A DNA stretch of 64,000 nucleotides from Xylophilus rhododendri (GCF_009906855.1 NZ_CP047650.1:2914001-2978000); one strand, 5' to 3'. Positions 1 to 8,476 are shown, numbered from the stretch's first letter. Notes: generated from the sequence alone by a model not told the origin. Translations and numbers: made by a program.

Positions 1-33
1 CATCCCCTGCTGCTGCATTTCGCTCCCATCACC

Positions 34-1071
34 GTGACTTTGACAGCCCAACCGAACCGCCGCCGCCTGGCGGCCGCCTCGTCCGGCGCCGCCCGCATGT
101 CGGACGTCGCGGCGACGGCGGGCGTCTCGCTGGTGACGGTGTCCCGGGCGATCAACACACCCGACCAGGTGGCGGCCGGCACCCTGGCCGCGGTGCGCGC
201 CGCGGTGGCGCAGCTGGGTTATCTGCCCAACACCACGGCGGGCAGCCTGGCGTCGCGGCGCACCCGCATCGTCGGCTGCCTGGTGCCCTCGATCTCGCAT
301 CCGGCCTTCTCCGAAACCATAGAGGCGCTGGCCCGCACCCTCGGCGATGCCGGCTACCAGCTGCTGCTGGCCCAGACCAACTACCGCCACGACGACGAGG
401 CGCGCCTGGTGGACAGCTTCCTGGCCCGCCGGGTCGATGCCATGGTGCTGACCGGCAGCACGCATGCCGCCGGCCTGCGCACCCGCCTGCAGCGCAGCGG
501 CATCCCGGTGGTCGAGACCTGGGAGCTGGCGGCCGCGCCGATCGACCTGAGCGTGGGGTTTTCCAACCACGACGCCGGCCGCGCCGCCGCCGAACACCTG
601 TTCGAACGCGGCTACCGCACGCCCGCCTTCATCGGCTCGGACGAGGACCGTTCGCGCCAGCGCCTGGCCGGCCTGCGCGCCGTGGCCCGCGAGCGCGGCG
701 CCTGCGACGTGCCGGTCGAACTCATTCTGCCGCCGGCCTCCATCGAGGAAGCCGGCGCCCGGCTGGCCGCGCTGCTGGCGCGCCGGCCGCAAATAGACGC
801 TGTTCTCTGTCATACGGATACGCTGGCTGCCGGCGTGCTGTTCGAATGCCACAGAAGAGGATGGGATGTCCCGGGCCGCATCGCGGTGATGGGATTCGGC
901 GATCTGCCGATTGCCCGCGCGGGGTTTCCGCGTTTGTCCACCGTCAAGGTACGGGGTAGCTCCATCGGCGAACGTGCGGGGCAACTGCTCCTGGCGCGAC
1001 TGAGCGGCCAGACGCAGGCGGACTCCATGGTGGATATCGGTTTCGAGGTGGTGCCACGTGAAAGCACCTGA
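34..1071 (+). CDS. LacI-family transcriptional regulator (first of a tandem pair)
   Basis: A 345-residue DNA-binding repressor of the LacI/GalR family, GntR-like subgroup. The helix-turn-helix lies near residues 22-45 (MSDVAATAGVSLVTVSRAI), followed by a periplasmic-binding-protein-like sugar or sugar-acid effector domain with the typical late motif around GFGDLPIARAGFP. The start is uncertain. The GTG at 34 has no clear ribosome-binding site, the frame is open back to the window edge, and the ATG at 97 sits directly before the HTH. The last 14 bases overlap the next gene, a close paralogue, so the two are translationally coupled. The genes they control are not visible here; presumably they lie upstream of the window. 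Family assignment is firm, ligand unknown. Confidence 0.88.
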   Translation: MTLTAQPNRRRLAAASSGAARMSDVAATAGVSLVTVSRAINTPDQVAAGTLAAVRAAVAQLGYLPNTTAGSLASRRTRIVGCLVPSISHPAFSETIEALARTLGDAGYQLLLAQTNYRHDDEARLVDSFLARRVDAMVLTGSTHAAGLRTRLQRSGIPVVETWELAAAPIDLSVGFSNHDAGRAAAEHLFERGYRTPAFIGSDEDRSRQRLAGLRAVARERGACDVPVELILPPASIEEAGARLAALLARRPQIDAVLCHTDTLAAGVLFECHRRGWDVPGRIAVMGFGDLPIARAGFPRLSTVKVRGSSIGERAGQLLLARLSGQTQADSMVDIGFEVVPREST

Positions 1072-2095
1072 ATTTCCGGACAACTCGTCCGGTCCGGTCC
1101 GCATGTCGGACGTCGCCCGTGTCGCGGGTGTCGCGCGCGTGACTGTGTCGCGCGTATTGAGCAATCCCGCCAGCGTCGCGCCGGCCACCCGTGCCGCGGT
1201 GCAGGAAGCGATCGCCAAGCTCGGCTATGTGCCCAACCTCAACGCCGGCACGCTGGCGTCGAGCCGCTCGCGCATCGTCGGCTGCATCGTGCCCACGCTG
1301 TCGAACGCCTGGTTCGCGGAAACCATAGACGGCCTGTCCGAGGTGCTGGCAGACGCCGGCTACCAGCTGCTGCTGGGCCAGTCCGGCTACAACGCGAGCG
1401 GCGAAGAACGCCTGGTGGACACCTTCCTCGGCCGCCGGGTGGACGCCATGGTGCTCACCGGCTCTGAACGCTCCGATGCGGTGCGCCATCGTCTGGCCGC
1501 CGCCGGCATTCCGGTGGTCGAGACCTGGGACCTGGGCCTGGAGCCGCTGGACATGGCCGTGGGCTTTTCCAACTACGCCGTGGGCGAGGCCGCGGCCGAG
1601 CACCTGCTGGCGCGCGGCTGCCGCTTCCCCGCCTACATCGGCGTGCAGGAGCCGCGCGCCTGCAAGCGGCTGGACGGCTTCACCGCCACCCTGGCGCGCC
1701 ACGGCATGACGCCGATTTCGGTGGTGTCCGGCCCGCCGCCGTCGAGCTTCGACAGCGGCGCCCTGGCCCTGCACGAACTGCTGAGCCTGGATGCGCGCAT
1801 CGACGGCATCTTCTGCAGCAACGACACCCTGGCCGCGGCGGCGCTGTTCGAATGCCACCGCCAGGGCTGGGCGGTGCCGGACAAGATCGCCGTGGTCGGT
1901 TTCTCGGACCAGCCGCTGGCCGCCGCCATCGTGCCTTCGCTCACCAGCGTGCAGATCCGCTCGCGTGAACTGGGCGCAGAGGCCGGCCGCATGCTGCTGC
2001 GCCGTCTGGGCAGCGCGTCGGCGGGCAAGTCGGACACCGGCGAGCACCGCATCGCCGACATGGGCTTTCGAATAGTCGCCCGAGAAAGCGCCTGA
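1058..2095 (+). CDS. LacI-family transcriptional regulator (second of a tandem pair)
   Basis: A 345-residue LacI/GalR-family repressor, same length as its upstream neighbour and clearly paralogous. Shared blocks include the HTH beginning MSDVA, a stretch like GRRVDAMVLTGS, GIPVVETW, and the region LFECHR..GW near residue 260. The GTG start at 1058 is preceded by a purine-rich GAGGTGG about six bases upstream and lies inside the end of the first gene. An ATG at 1103, immediately before the HTH, is the alternative but has no ribosome-binding site. Tandem retention of two near-identical repressors suggests related but distinct ligands or operators; that is inference. Confidence 0.88.
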   Translation: MKAPEFPDNSSGPVRMSDVARVAGVARVTVSRVLSNPASVAPATRAAVQEAIAKLGYVPNLNAGTLASSRSRIVGCIVPTLSNAWFAETIDGLSEVLADAGYQLLLGQSGYNASGEERLVDTFLGRRVDAMVLTGSERSDAVRHRLAAAGIPVVETWDLGLEPLDMAVGFSNYAVGEAAAEHLLARGCRFPAYIGVQEPRACKRLDGFTATLARHGMTPISVVSGPPPSSFDSGALALHELLSLDARIDGIFCSNDTLAAAALFECHRQGWAVPDKIAVVGFSDQPLAAAIVPSLTSVQIRSRELGAEAGRMLLRRLGSASAGKSDTGEHRIADMGFRIVARESA

Positions 2096-2116
2096 ACGGG
2101 TGCGGCCCGAAAGCCG

Positions 2117-2821
2117 CTACCCCTCGCGCAGCGCGGCCAGGTCCAGCACCCGCAGTCCGCCGTACTCGATGCTGATCAGGCCGCGCGCCTGCAGCGTCGA
2201 CAGCGCCTGGTTCACCCGCTGGCGCGACAGCCCTACCAGATACGCCAGCTCCTGCTGCGTGATGCGCAGCATGTCGCCGACGGCCGGATAGAGCACCGGA
2301 TTGAACAGCGCCGCCAGGGTGCGCGCCACACGGGCGTCCGGATTGGTCAGCCGGTCGGTCTCCACCGCCACGATGAACTGCGACAGCCGCTCGCTGAGCT
2401 GGCTCATCACGAAGCGGTTGAAGCCGATGGAATGGTCGAGCAGCCAGTGGAAGCTGTCGATCGGCAGCCCCGCCACCACGCTGCGGCGCAGCGCCTGGAT
2501 GTTGTAGCGGTAGGGCTCGCGCTTCAACACCGTACCCTCGCCGAACCAGCCGCCGGGCGCCAGGCCGGCATAGGTGACGGTCTGGCCGCGGTCGCTGTCG
2601 GTGCTCATCTTGAGCAGGCCCTCCACCACGCCGAACCAGTAGGTGGGCGCCCGGCCCAGCCGGCAGATGTAGTCGCCGGGCTCGGCCTGGCTGACCTGCA
2701 GCATCTCCACCGCCCGTTCGCGCTCGGCCGGCTGCAGCTTCTGCAGCCAGGGCACCACCGCCAGCTCGGCCTGCAGCGGTGCGCGGCGGCGCTGGTGCAG
2801 GGGTGAATCGATCAAGGCCAT
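2117..2821 (-). CDS. Crp/Fnr-family transcriptional regulator
   Basis: A 234-residue regulator with an N-terminal cyclic-nucleotide-binding-type beta-roll (about residues 25-140) and a C-terminal winged helix (about 150-225) whose recognition region reads LVGLSRQRVNQALSTLQ. No iron-sulfur cysteine cluster like that of Fnr is visible. The ATG at 2821 was chosen because it starts at the usual length; upstream in-frame sequence is low-complexity and non-conserved. It is transcribed divergently from the acyl-CoA ligase/ABC-transporter operon across a 143-bp gap holding a perfect palindrome, so it is probably the local regulator of that operon and of itself (inference from position). Confidence 0.88.
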   Translation of the reverse strand: MALIDSPLHQRRRAPLQAELAVVPWLQKLQPAERERAVEMLQVSQAEPGDYICRLGRAPTYWFGVVEGLLKMSTDSDRGQTVTYAGLAPGGWFGEGTVLKREPYRYNIQALRRSVVAGLPIDSFHWLLDHSIGFNRFVMSQLSERLSQFIVAVETDRLTNPDARVARTLAALFNPVLYPAVGDMLRITQQELAYLVGLSRQRVNQALSTLQARGLISIEYGGLRVLDLAALREG

Positions 2822-2877
2822 GTGGCGCGGATTCTGGCGTCGGATGCCGCGCCCCCGCCCCGGACTGCACCTGATAG

Positions 2878-2896
2878 GACATTCCCTAGGAATGTC
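2878..2896. promoter_or_regulatory. Perfect palindrome in divergent promoter region (candidate operator)
   Basis: GACATTCC and GGAATGTC face each other across a CTA spacer, giving a perfect 8-bp inverted repeat. A second one, GTCGCC/GGCGAC with a 2-base spacer, overlaps it at 2894-2907. They lie between the Crp/Fnr-type regulator and the divergent ligase gene. A dimeric regulator site is the natural reading. The half-site does not look like the E. coli CRP or FNR consensus, so the assignment to the neighbouring regulator is inference. Confidence 0.5.
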
Positions 2897-2964
2897 GCCA
2901 GGGCGACAGCTGGACGTCAAACCCAGGCCTAGCATGCCCGGCAAAGAGACAAGCCGAGGACCGC

Positions 2965-4911
2965 ATGACGAGTACCTTTCCCCAGTTGCTGGCCCAGCAT
3001 GCCCAGGCCCGGCCCGAGGCCATCGCCGTGCGTGAAAAAGAGTACGGCATCTGGCAGACCTGGACCTGGCGCGAGGTCGAGGACGAGGTGCGCGCCATCG
3101 CCTGCGGCCTGCTCTCGCTGGGCTTCGCCCGCGGCGACAACCTGGCCATCGTCGGCGACAACCGGCCGCATCTCTACTTCTGTTTTCTGGCCGCCCAGGC
3201 CGCACGTGGCGTGCCGGTGCCGCTCTACCAGGACTCGGTGGCCAGCGAGATGGCCTTCGTGCTGCAGGACGCCTCGGTGCGCTTCGCCTTCGCCGAGAAC
3301 CAGGAGCAGGTCGACAAGCTGCTGGAGCTGCGCGCCACCGTGCCCGCGCTCGAAGGACTGCAGCACATCTTCTACGACGACCCGCGCGGCCTGCGCAACT
3401 ACGCGCAGCCCGGGCTGCTGTCCGTGGAGGCCCTGATGGAGGCCGGCCGCCGCTGGCAGCAGGCGCATCCGGGCGGCTTCGAGGCGGCGCTGGCCGTGGT
3501 GCTGCCGGAAGACGTCAGTGTCATCCTCTACACCTCCGGCACCACCGGCAAACCCAAGGGCGTGTGCCAGACGCACCGCAGCTTCATCGCCGCCGCGCTC
3601 GGCAGCATGGCCACCGACAAGCTGGGGCCCCGGGACAACGTCATCTGCTACCTGCCGCCGGCCTGGGTCGGCGACCACCTCTTCTCGCTGGCGCAGTGGC
3701 TGGCGGCAGGCTTCACCATCAACTGCCCCGAATCGCCGGCCACCGCGGCGATCGACCTGCGCGAGGTCGGCCCCAGCTACTACTTCGCGCCGCCGCGGGT
3801 CTTCGAGGCCATGCTCACCTCGATCTCCATCCGCATGGAAGACGCCGCCGCGCCCAAGCGCTGGCTGTATGCCCGCTGCATGGCGCTGGCGCGGCGCGTG
3901 GGCGCGGACATCCTCGACGGCCGGCCGGTGGGCCTGGCCGACCGTGCGCTGTACGCCCTCGGCAATGCCCTGGTCTACGGCCCGCTGCGCAACGTGATGG
4001 GCTTGTCTCGGGTGCGGGTGGCCTACACGGCGGGCGCGGCCATCGGCCCGGACCTGTTCCGCTTCTTCCGCTCCATCGGCGTCAACCTCAAGCAGTTCTA
4101 CGGCCAGACCGAGACCTGCGCCTATGTGTGCCTGCAGCAGGACGGCCGGGTCAAGCTGCACAGCGTGGGCGAGGCCGCGCCCGGCATGGAGATCCGCATC
4201 GCCGACAACGGCGAGGTGCTGGTGCGGGGTGTCTCGGTGCTCAAGGAGTACTACAAGCGCCCCGACGCGACCGCCGAGGTGATCGATGCCGAGGGCTTCT
4301 TCCACACCGGCGACGCCGGCGTGCTCGATGCCGACGGCCACCTGCGCATCATCGACCGCGCCAAGGACGTGGGCCGCCTCACCGACGGCTCGCTGTTCGC
4401 GCCCAACTACATCGAGAACAAGCTCAAGTTCTTTCCACAGATCAAGGAGGCCGTCTGCTTCGGCCATGGCCGCGCCGAGGTCTGCGCCTTCCTCAACATC
4501 GACTTCGACGCGGTCGGCAACTGGGCCGAGCGCCAGGGCCTGCCCTATGCCGGCTATGTGGACCTGGCCGGCAAGCCCGAGGTGCTGGAGCTGCTGGCGC
4601 AGTGCGTGTCGCAGGTCAATGCCGACCTGGCCGCCGAGGCCGGCATGGAGGCCACGCAGGTGCGGCGCTTCATCGTGCTGCACAAGGAGCTGGACCCCGA
4701 CGACGACGAACTCACCCGCACCCGCAAGGTCCGCCGCGGCTTCATCGCCGACAAGTACCGGGTGCTGGTGGAGGCGCTGTACTCCGGCGTGCGCCGCCAG
4801 TACATCGAGACCCAGGTGAAGTTCGAGGACGGCCGCAGCGGCAGCGTGAGCGCCACGCTCAACATCGTCGAGGCCCGCGGCTTCGATCCGATCTCGCAGA
4901 GGGCGGCATGA
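2965..4911 (+). CDS. AMP-dependent acyl-CoA synthetase (long-chain/FadD15-like)
   Basis: A 648-residue adenylate-forming enzyme that would activate a carboxylic acid with ATP and CoA to the acyl-CoA. Visible motifs are the AMP-binding loop YTSGTTGKPKG near residue 190, the YGQTE adenine-binding motif near 380, and the FHTGDAG aspartate region near 445. Length and layout match the large long-chain acyl-CoA synthetase group (COG1022 type). The ATG at 2965 follows a GAGGA ribosome-binding site. It is the first gene of the transporter operon, and its stop overlaps the livG start (ATGA). Context suggests the imported compound is CoA-activated on entry. Substrate (fatty or aromatic acid) cannot be read from sequence. 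Confidence 0.9.
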   Translation: MTSTFPQLLAQHAQARPEAIAVREKEYGIWQTWTWREVEDEVRAIACGLLSLGFARGDNLAIVGDNRPHLYFCFLAAQAARGVPVPLYQDSVASEMAFVLQDASVRFAFAENQEQVDKLLELRATVPALEGLQHIFYDDPRGLRNYAQPGLLSVEALMEAGRRWQQAHPGGFEAALAVVLPEDVSVILYTSGTTGKPKGVCQTHRSFIAAALGSMATDKLGPRDNVICYLPPAWVGDHLFSLAQWLAAGFTINCPESPATAAIDLREVGPSYYFAPPRVFEAMLTSISIRMEDAAAPKRWLYARCMALARRVGADILDGRPVGLADRALYALGNALVYGPLRNVMGLSRVRVAYTAGAAIGPDLFRFFRSIGVNLKQFYGQTETCAYVCLQQDGRVKLHSVGEAAPGMEIRIADNGEVLVRGVSVLKEYYKRPDATAEVIDAEGFFHTGDAGVLDADGHLRIIDRAKDVGRLTDGSLFAPNYIENKLKFFPQIKEAVCFGHGRAEVCAFLNIDFDAVGNWAERQGLPYAGYVDLAGKPEVLELLAQCVSQVNADLAAEAGMEATQVRRFIVLHKELDPDDDELTRTRKVRRGFIADKYRVLVEALYSGVRRQYIETQVKFEDGRSGSVSATLNIVEARGFDPISQRAA

Positions 4912-5744
4912 ACATGATGGCCGAACCGCTGGGCATGCCCGCCGACGACAACGCTGCCGCCCAGCCGGCGGTGGGCGAGGTGATCCTGGATGTGCGCAAC
5001 ATCTCCCTGTCCTTCGGCGGGGTGAAGGCGCTGACCGACATCAGCTTCGACGTGCGGCAGCACGAGGTGCGGGCGATCATCGGGCCCAACGGGGCGGGCA
5101 AGAGTTCGATGCTCAACTGCATCAACGGGGTGTACCAGCCGCAGCAGGGGCAGATCACCTTCCGCGGGCAGACCTTCCGGCATATGAACAGCCGGCAGGT
5201 GGCGCAGATGGGGGTGGCGCGGACCTTCCAGAACCTGGCCCTGTTCAAGGGCATGAGTGTGCTGGACAACATCATGACCGGGCGCAATCTGCGGATGCGG
5301 CGCAATCTGCTCTGGCAGGCCTTGCGGGTGGGGCCGGCGGCCCGGGAGGAGATGGAGCATCGGGAGGCGGTCGAGAAGATCATCGACTTTCTGGAGATCC
5401 AGGCCTGGCGCAAGACGCCTGTCGGGCAGCTTCCCTATGGGCTGCAGAAGCGGGTCGATCTGGGGCGTGCTCTTGCCATGGAGCCGCAGGTGCTGTTGCT
5501 CGATGAGCCGATGGCGGGGATGAATGTCGAGGAGAAGCAGGACATGTGCCGGTTCATCCTCGACCTCAACGAGGAATTCGGGACCACGATCGTGCTGATC
5601 GAGCATGACATGGGGGTGGTGATGGATATCTCCGATCGGGTTGTCGTGCTCGACTATGGGCGCAAGATTGGGGATGGCTTGCCTTCTGAGGTTCGTGCTA
5701 ACGAGGAGGTTGTGCGGGCTTATCTTGGGGGGGCTTCTTCATGA
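4908..5744 (+). CDS. livG: Branched-chain-type ABC transporter ATP-binding protein LivG
   Basis: A 278-residue ABC ATPase of the LivG type. Walker A is GPNGAGKSS near residue 62, the Q-loop follows in RTFQNL, a degenerate signature region reads LPYGLQKR (usually LSYGQQR), Walker B is VLLLDEPMAGM, and the switch histidine is in LIEHDM. The ATG at 4908 overlaps the ligase stop by four bases. Codon use drifts strongly along the gene. From roughly codon 60, Gly is often GGG and third positions become G or T, ending in a T/G-rich tail next to the inverted repeat at 5771. This differs from livM, livK and livF, where third-position C dominates. Confidence 0.92.
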   Translation: MNMMAEPLGMPADDNAAAQPAVGEVILDVRNISLSFGGVKALTDISFDVRQHEVRAIIGPNGAGKSSMLNCINGVYQPQQGQITFRGQTFRHMNSRQVAQMGVARTFQNLALFKGMSVLDNIMTGRNLRMRRNLLWQALRVGPAAREEMEHREAVEKIIDFLEIQAWRKTPVGQLPYGLQKRVDLGRALAMEPQVLLLDEPMAGMNVEEKQDMCRFILDLNEEFGTTIVLIEHDMGVVMDISDRVVVLDYGRKIGDGLPSEVRANEEVVRAYLGGASS

Positions 5745-5770
5745 GCCCTTCTTCTTGCTTTGGTTCTTCT

Positions 5771-6401
5771 CCTTGGCGGAGGGCGGAGCTGGGGCTGCGC
5801 GCCCCAGACCGCGCTCACTTTCTTTGCTTCGCCAAAGAAAGTAAGCAAAGAAAGGCGACCCGGCTGCGGGAGTCCCCCTCCTTCGGAGGGGGCACGCTGC
5901 GGTGCTCGCAAAAGCGGGGTCCACGACAACTCGCTTCGCTCAAACAGGTCGTGGCCCTGATCCGCTTTTGCTGCGCTCCTCACTCACCCGCAGACGGGAC
6001 CCGGGGCGGGGACAGCGGCTGCTTCGCAGCGCGACGGGCCATCGCTGCGCTCGGCCGCTGGCTGATGAATACCCGCCCCAACTTGTGCGCGGCATTTCAG
6101 TGGAGGCCGAGCGCAGCGACGGCCCGTCGCCCTGCGAAGCAGTGGCTGTCCCCGCTCCCCGGGTCCCATCTGCGGGAGAGCGAGGAGCGGAGCAAAGGCG
6201 GATCAGGGCCACGACCTGTTTGAGCGAAGCGCAGCGTAGCGAGTTGTCGTGGACCCCGCCTTTGCGAGCACCGCAGCGTGCCCCCCTCGAAGAGGGGGAC
6301 TCCCGCAGCTGGGTCGCCTTTCTTTGCTTACTTTCTTTGGCGAAGCAAAGAAAGTGAGCGCGGTCTGGGGCGCGCAGCCCCAGCTTCGCCCTCCGCAGGA
6401 G
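5771..6401. repeat. Long inverted repeat element (LIR), copy 1, inside the liv operon
   Basis: This fills most of the 708-bp gap between livG and livH. The left arm (about 5771-6057) is repeated in reverse complement as the right arm (about 6105-6401) around a 47-base loop. Each arm is a chain of smaller hairpins: 5789-5807 (CTGGGGC/GCCCCAG), 5817-5842 (ACTTTCTTTG and CAAAGAAAGT around loop CTTCGC), 5874-5892 (CCCCCTCC/GGAGGGGG) and 5908-5971 (GCAAAAGCGG/CCGCTTTTGC with an inner CCACGAC/GTCGTGG). Open frames inside are by-products of the repeat and lack starts with ribosome-binding sites. A second, IS-interrupted copy lies at 60322-63537. The remaining gap bases (5745-5770, 6402-6452) are T-rich and A-rich respectively and hold no gene. 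Confidence 0.93.
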
Positions 6402-6452
6402 CAAAGCCCCCAGCAAAGGGACCAAAACCAAAACCACAAAGGCCAAACCTAA

Positions 6453-7382
6453 ATGGGCTTCCTCCTAGAAACCCTCTTCGGCGGCCTCATGGTAGGCATG
6501 CTCTACGCCTTGGTAGCCCTGGGCTTCGTCCTGATCTACAAGGCCAGCGGAGTCTTCAACTTCGCCCAAGGCGCCATGGTCCTCTTCGCAGCCCTGGCCA
6601 TGGCCAGATTCTCCGAATGGATCCCCCAATGGCTCGGCTTGGAAAACAAGACCATAGCCAACATCCTGGCCTTCGGAGCAGCCACGGCCAGCATGGTCGC
6701 AGTAGCCTGGCTGGTGGAACGACTGGCCCTCAGAAAGCTGGTCAACCAGCCCCCCATAGCGCTGCTCATGGCAACCCTGGGCATCAGCTACTTCATAGAC
6801 GGCGCAGGCCAGCTCCTCTTCGGCAGCGCCGTCTACCGCATCGACGTAGGCATGCCCAAGGACCCCATGATCGTCATGGAGAAGACCTTCGAAGGCGGCC
6901 TGCTGCTCAGCCAGGAAGACCTCTACGCAGCGCTGATCTCGGCATTGCTGGTCGCAACCCTCACGCTCTTCTTCCAAAAGACCAGGACAGGAAGAGCCCT
7001 CAGGGCAGTAGCAGACGACCACCAGGCCGCCCAGTCCATCGGCATTCCGCTCTCACGCATCTGGGTGGTCGTCTGGTCCATCGGCGGCATCGTCGCGCTC
7101 GTCGCCGGGATCATCTGGGGCAGCAAGCTAGGCGTGCAGTTCTCCATCTCGCTGGTGGCGCTCAAAGCCTTCCCCGTGGTCATCCTCGGAGGACTGACAT
7201 CGGTCCCCGGCGCCATCGTCGGCGGCCTGCTCATCGGCGTCGGCGAGAAGCTCTCCGAGATCTACCTCGGCCCCTACGTGGGCGGCGGCATCGAGAACTG
7301 GTTCGCCTATGTGCTCGCCCTCGCCTTCCTGCTGATTAGGCCGCAAGGTTTGTTCGGCGACAAGATCATCGACCGGGTCTAA
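6453..7382 (+). CDS. livH: Branched-chain-type ABC transporter permease LivH
   Basis: A 309-residue inner-membrane permease with about eight hydrophobic segments, starting MGFLLETLFGGLMVGMLYA and carrying the LivH-type motif FNFAQGAMV near residue 32 and the GLTSVPGAIVGG loop near residue 250. It pairs with LivM to form the membrane channel. There is no strong ribosome-binding site before ATG 6453; the leader is A/C-rich. The first third of the gene uses many C- and A-ending codons (CTC, GTA, GCA, GGA, ATA), the mirror image of the livG tail on the other side of the repeat. The repeat separates this gene from livG, so co-transcription must cross a 290-bp inverted repeat. Confidence 0.92.
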   Translation: MGFLLETLFGGLMVGMLYALVALGFVLIYKASGVFNFAQGAMVLFAALAMARFSEWIPQWLGLENKTIANILAFGAATASMVAVAWLVERLALRKLVNQPPIALLMATLGISYFIDGAGQLLFGSAVYRIDVGMPKDPMIVMEKTFEGGLLLSQEDLYAALISALLVATLTLFFQKTRTGRALRAVADDHQAAQSIGIPLSRIWVVVWSIGGIVALVAGIIWGSKLGVQFSISLVALKAFPVVILGGLTSVPGAIVGGLLIGVGEKLSEIYLGPYVGGGIENWFAYVLALAFLLIRPQGLFGDKIIDRV

Positions 7383-7386
7383 AACC

Positions 7387-8451
7387 ATGTTCTACCGGGA
7401 AAACGGCCAGTTCAAGACGAACTACCGCGCCGACGTCGCCCTCTTCCCCATCGCCCAGGACCGCTGGGCCATGCTGGGCTTGCTGGCCATCGCCTTCGTC
7501 GTCGTGCCGGGCTTCGCCAGCGACTACCTGTTCCGCGCGGTGCTCATCCCCTTCCTGATCCTGGCCCTGGCCGCCATCGGGCTCAACATCCTGGTCGGCT
7601 ACTGCGGCCAGATCTCGCTGGGCACCGGCGCCTTCATGGCGGTGGGCGCCTATGCGGCCTACAACCTCAACGCCCGGATCGAAGGTTTGCCGTTGCTGCT
7701 GTCGCTGATCGGCGGCGGGCTGGCGGCCACCGTCTGCGGCGTGCTCTTCGGCATCCCCAGCCTGCGCATCCGCGGGCTCTACCTGGCCGTCGCCACGCTG
7801 GCCGCGCAGTTCTTCGTGGACTGGTTCACCAACCGGGTGAAGTGGGTGACGAACGACTCGTCCTCGGGCTCGGTCAGCGTCAACACGCTGGACATGTTCG
7901 GCTGGCGCTTCGACACCCCGGTGCAGAAATACCTGCTCTGCCTGAGCCTGGTCGCCGTGTTCGCGCTGCTGGCCAAGAACCTGGTGCGCGGCGCCATCGG
8001 CCGCGAGTGGATGGCCATGCGCGACATGGACGTGGCGGCCAGCGTGATCGGCATCCGGCCGGTGCACGCCAAGCTCACCGCCTTCGCGGTCAGCAGCTTC
8101 ATCGTGGGCGTGGCCGGGGCGCTGTGGGGCTTCGTGCACCTGGGCTCCTGGGAGCCCGCGGCCTTCGGCATCGACAAGTCCTTCCAGCTGCTCTTCATGG
8201 TGATCATCGGCGGCCTCGGGTCGATTGCCGGCAGCTTCTTCGGCGCGGCCTTCATCGTGCTGCTGCCGCTGCTGCTGAACTACCTGCCGCACTGGCTGGG
8301 GCTGTCGCTGAGCACGGCCACCGCGGCGCAGCTGGAACACATGGTGTTCGGTGCGCTGATCGTGTTCTTCCTGATCGTGGAGCCGCATGGCCTGGCGCGG
8401 CTGTGGTCCACCGCACGCCAGAAGCTCAGGCTCTGGCCATTCCCGTACTGA
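7387..8451 (+). CDS. livM: Branched-chain-type ABC transporter permease LivM
   Basis: A 354-residue hydrophobic permease of the LivM family, with a soluble N-terminal stretch of about 30 residues and then eight to nine predicted membrane segments. Family landmarks are NILVGYCGQISLGTGAFM near residue 70 and the cytoplasmic EAA-like loop around REWMAMRDMDVAASVIGI near residue 205. It starts four bases after the livH stop and ends 25 bases before the binding-protein gene, so it is in the same transcription unit. Codon use is normal for the genome again, in contrast to livH. Confidence 0.92.
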   Translation: MFYRENGQFKTNYRADVALFPIAQDRWAMLGLLAIAFVVVPGFASDYLFRAVLIPFLILALAAIGLNILVGYCGQISLGTGAFMAVGAYAAYNLNARIEGLPLLLSLIGGGLAATVCGVLFGIPSLRIRGLYLAVATLAAQFFVDWFTNRVKWVTNDSSSGSVSVNTLDMFGWRFDTPVQKYLLCLSLVAVFALLAKNLVRGAIGREWMAMRDMDVAASVIGIRPVHAKLTAFAVSSFIVGVAGALWGFVHLGSWEPAAFGIDKSFQLLFMVIIGGLGSIAGSFFGAAFIVLLPLLLNYLPHWLGLSLSTATAAQLEHMVFGALIVFFLIVEPHGLARLWSTARQKLRLWPFPY

Positions 8452-8476
8452 GCATCAACAAAGAAGGAGACAAACC

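Noticed and set aside
5741..6446. Several open frames of 60-170 codons on both strands inside the long inverted repeat, including a long reading frame running through 5940-6446
   Set aside because: They arise from the palindrome, have no ribosome-binding sites, and similar frames appear in every arm of both copies. They look like the spurious hypothetical proteins often annotated on this repeat.
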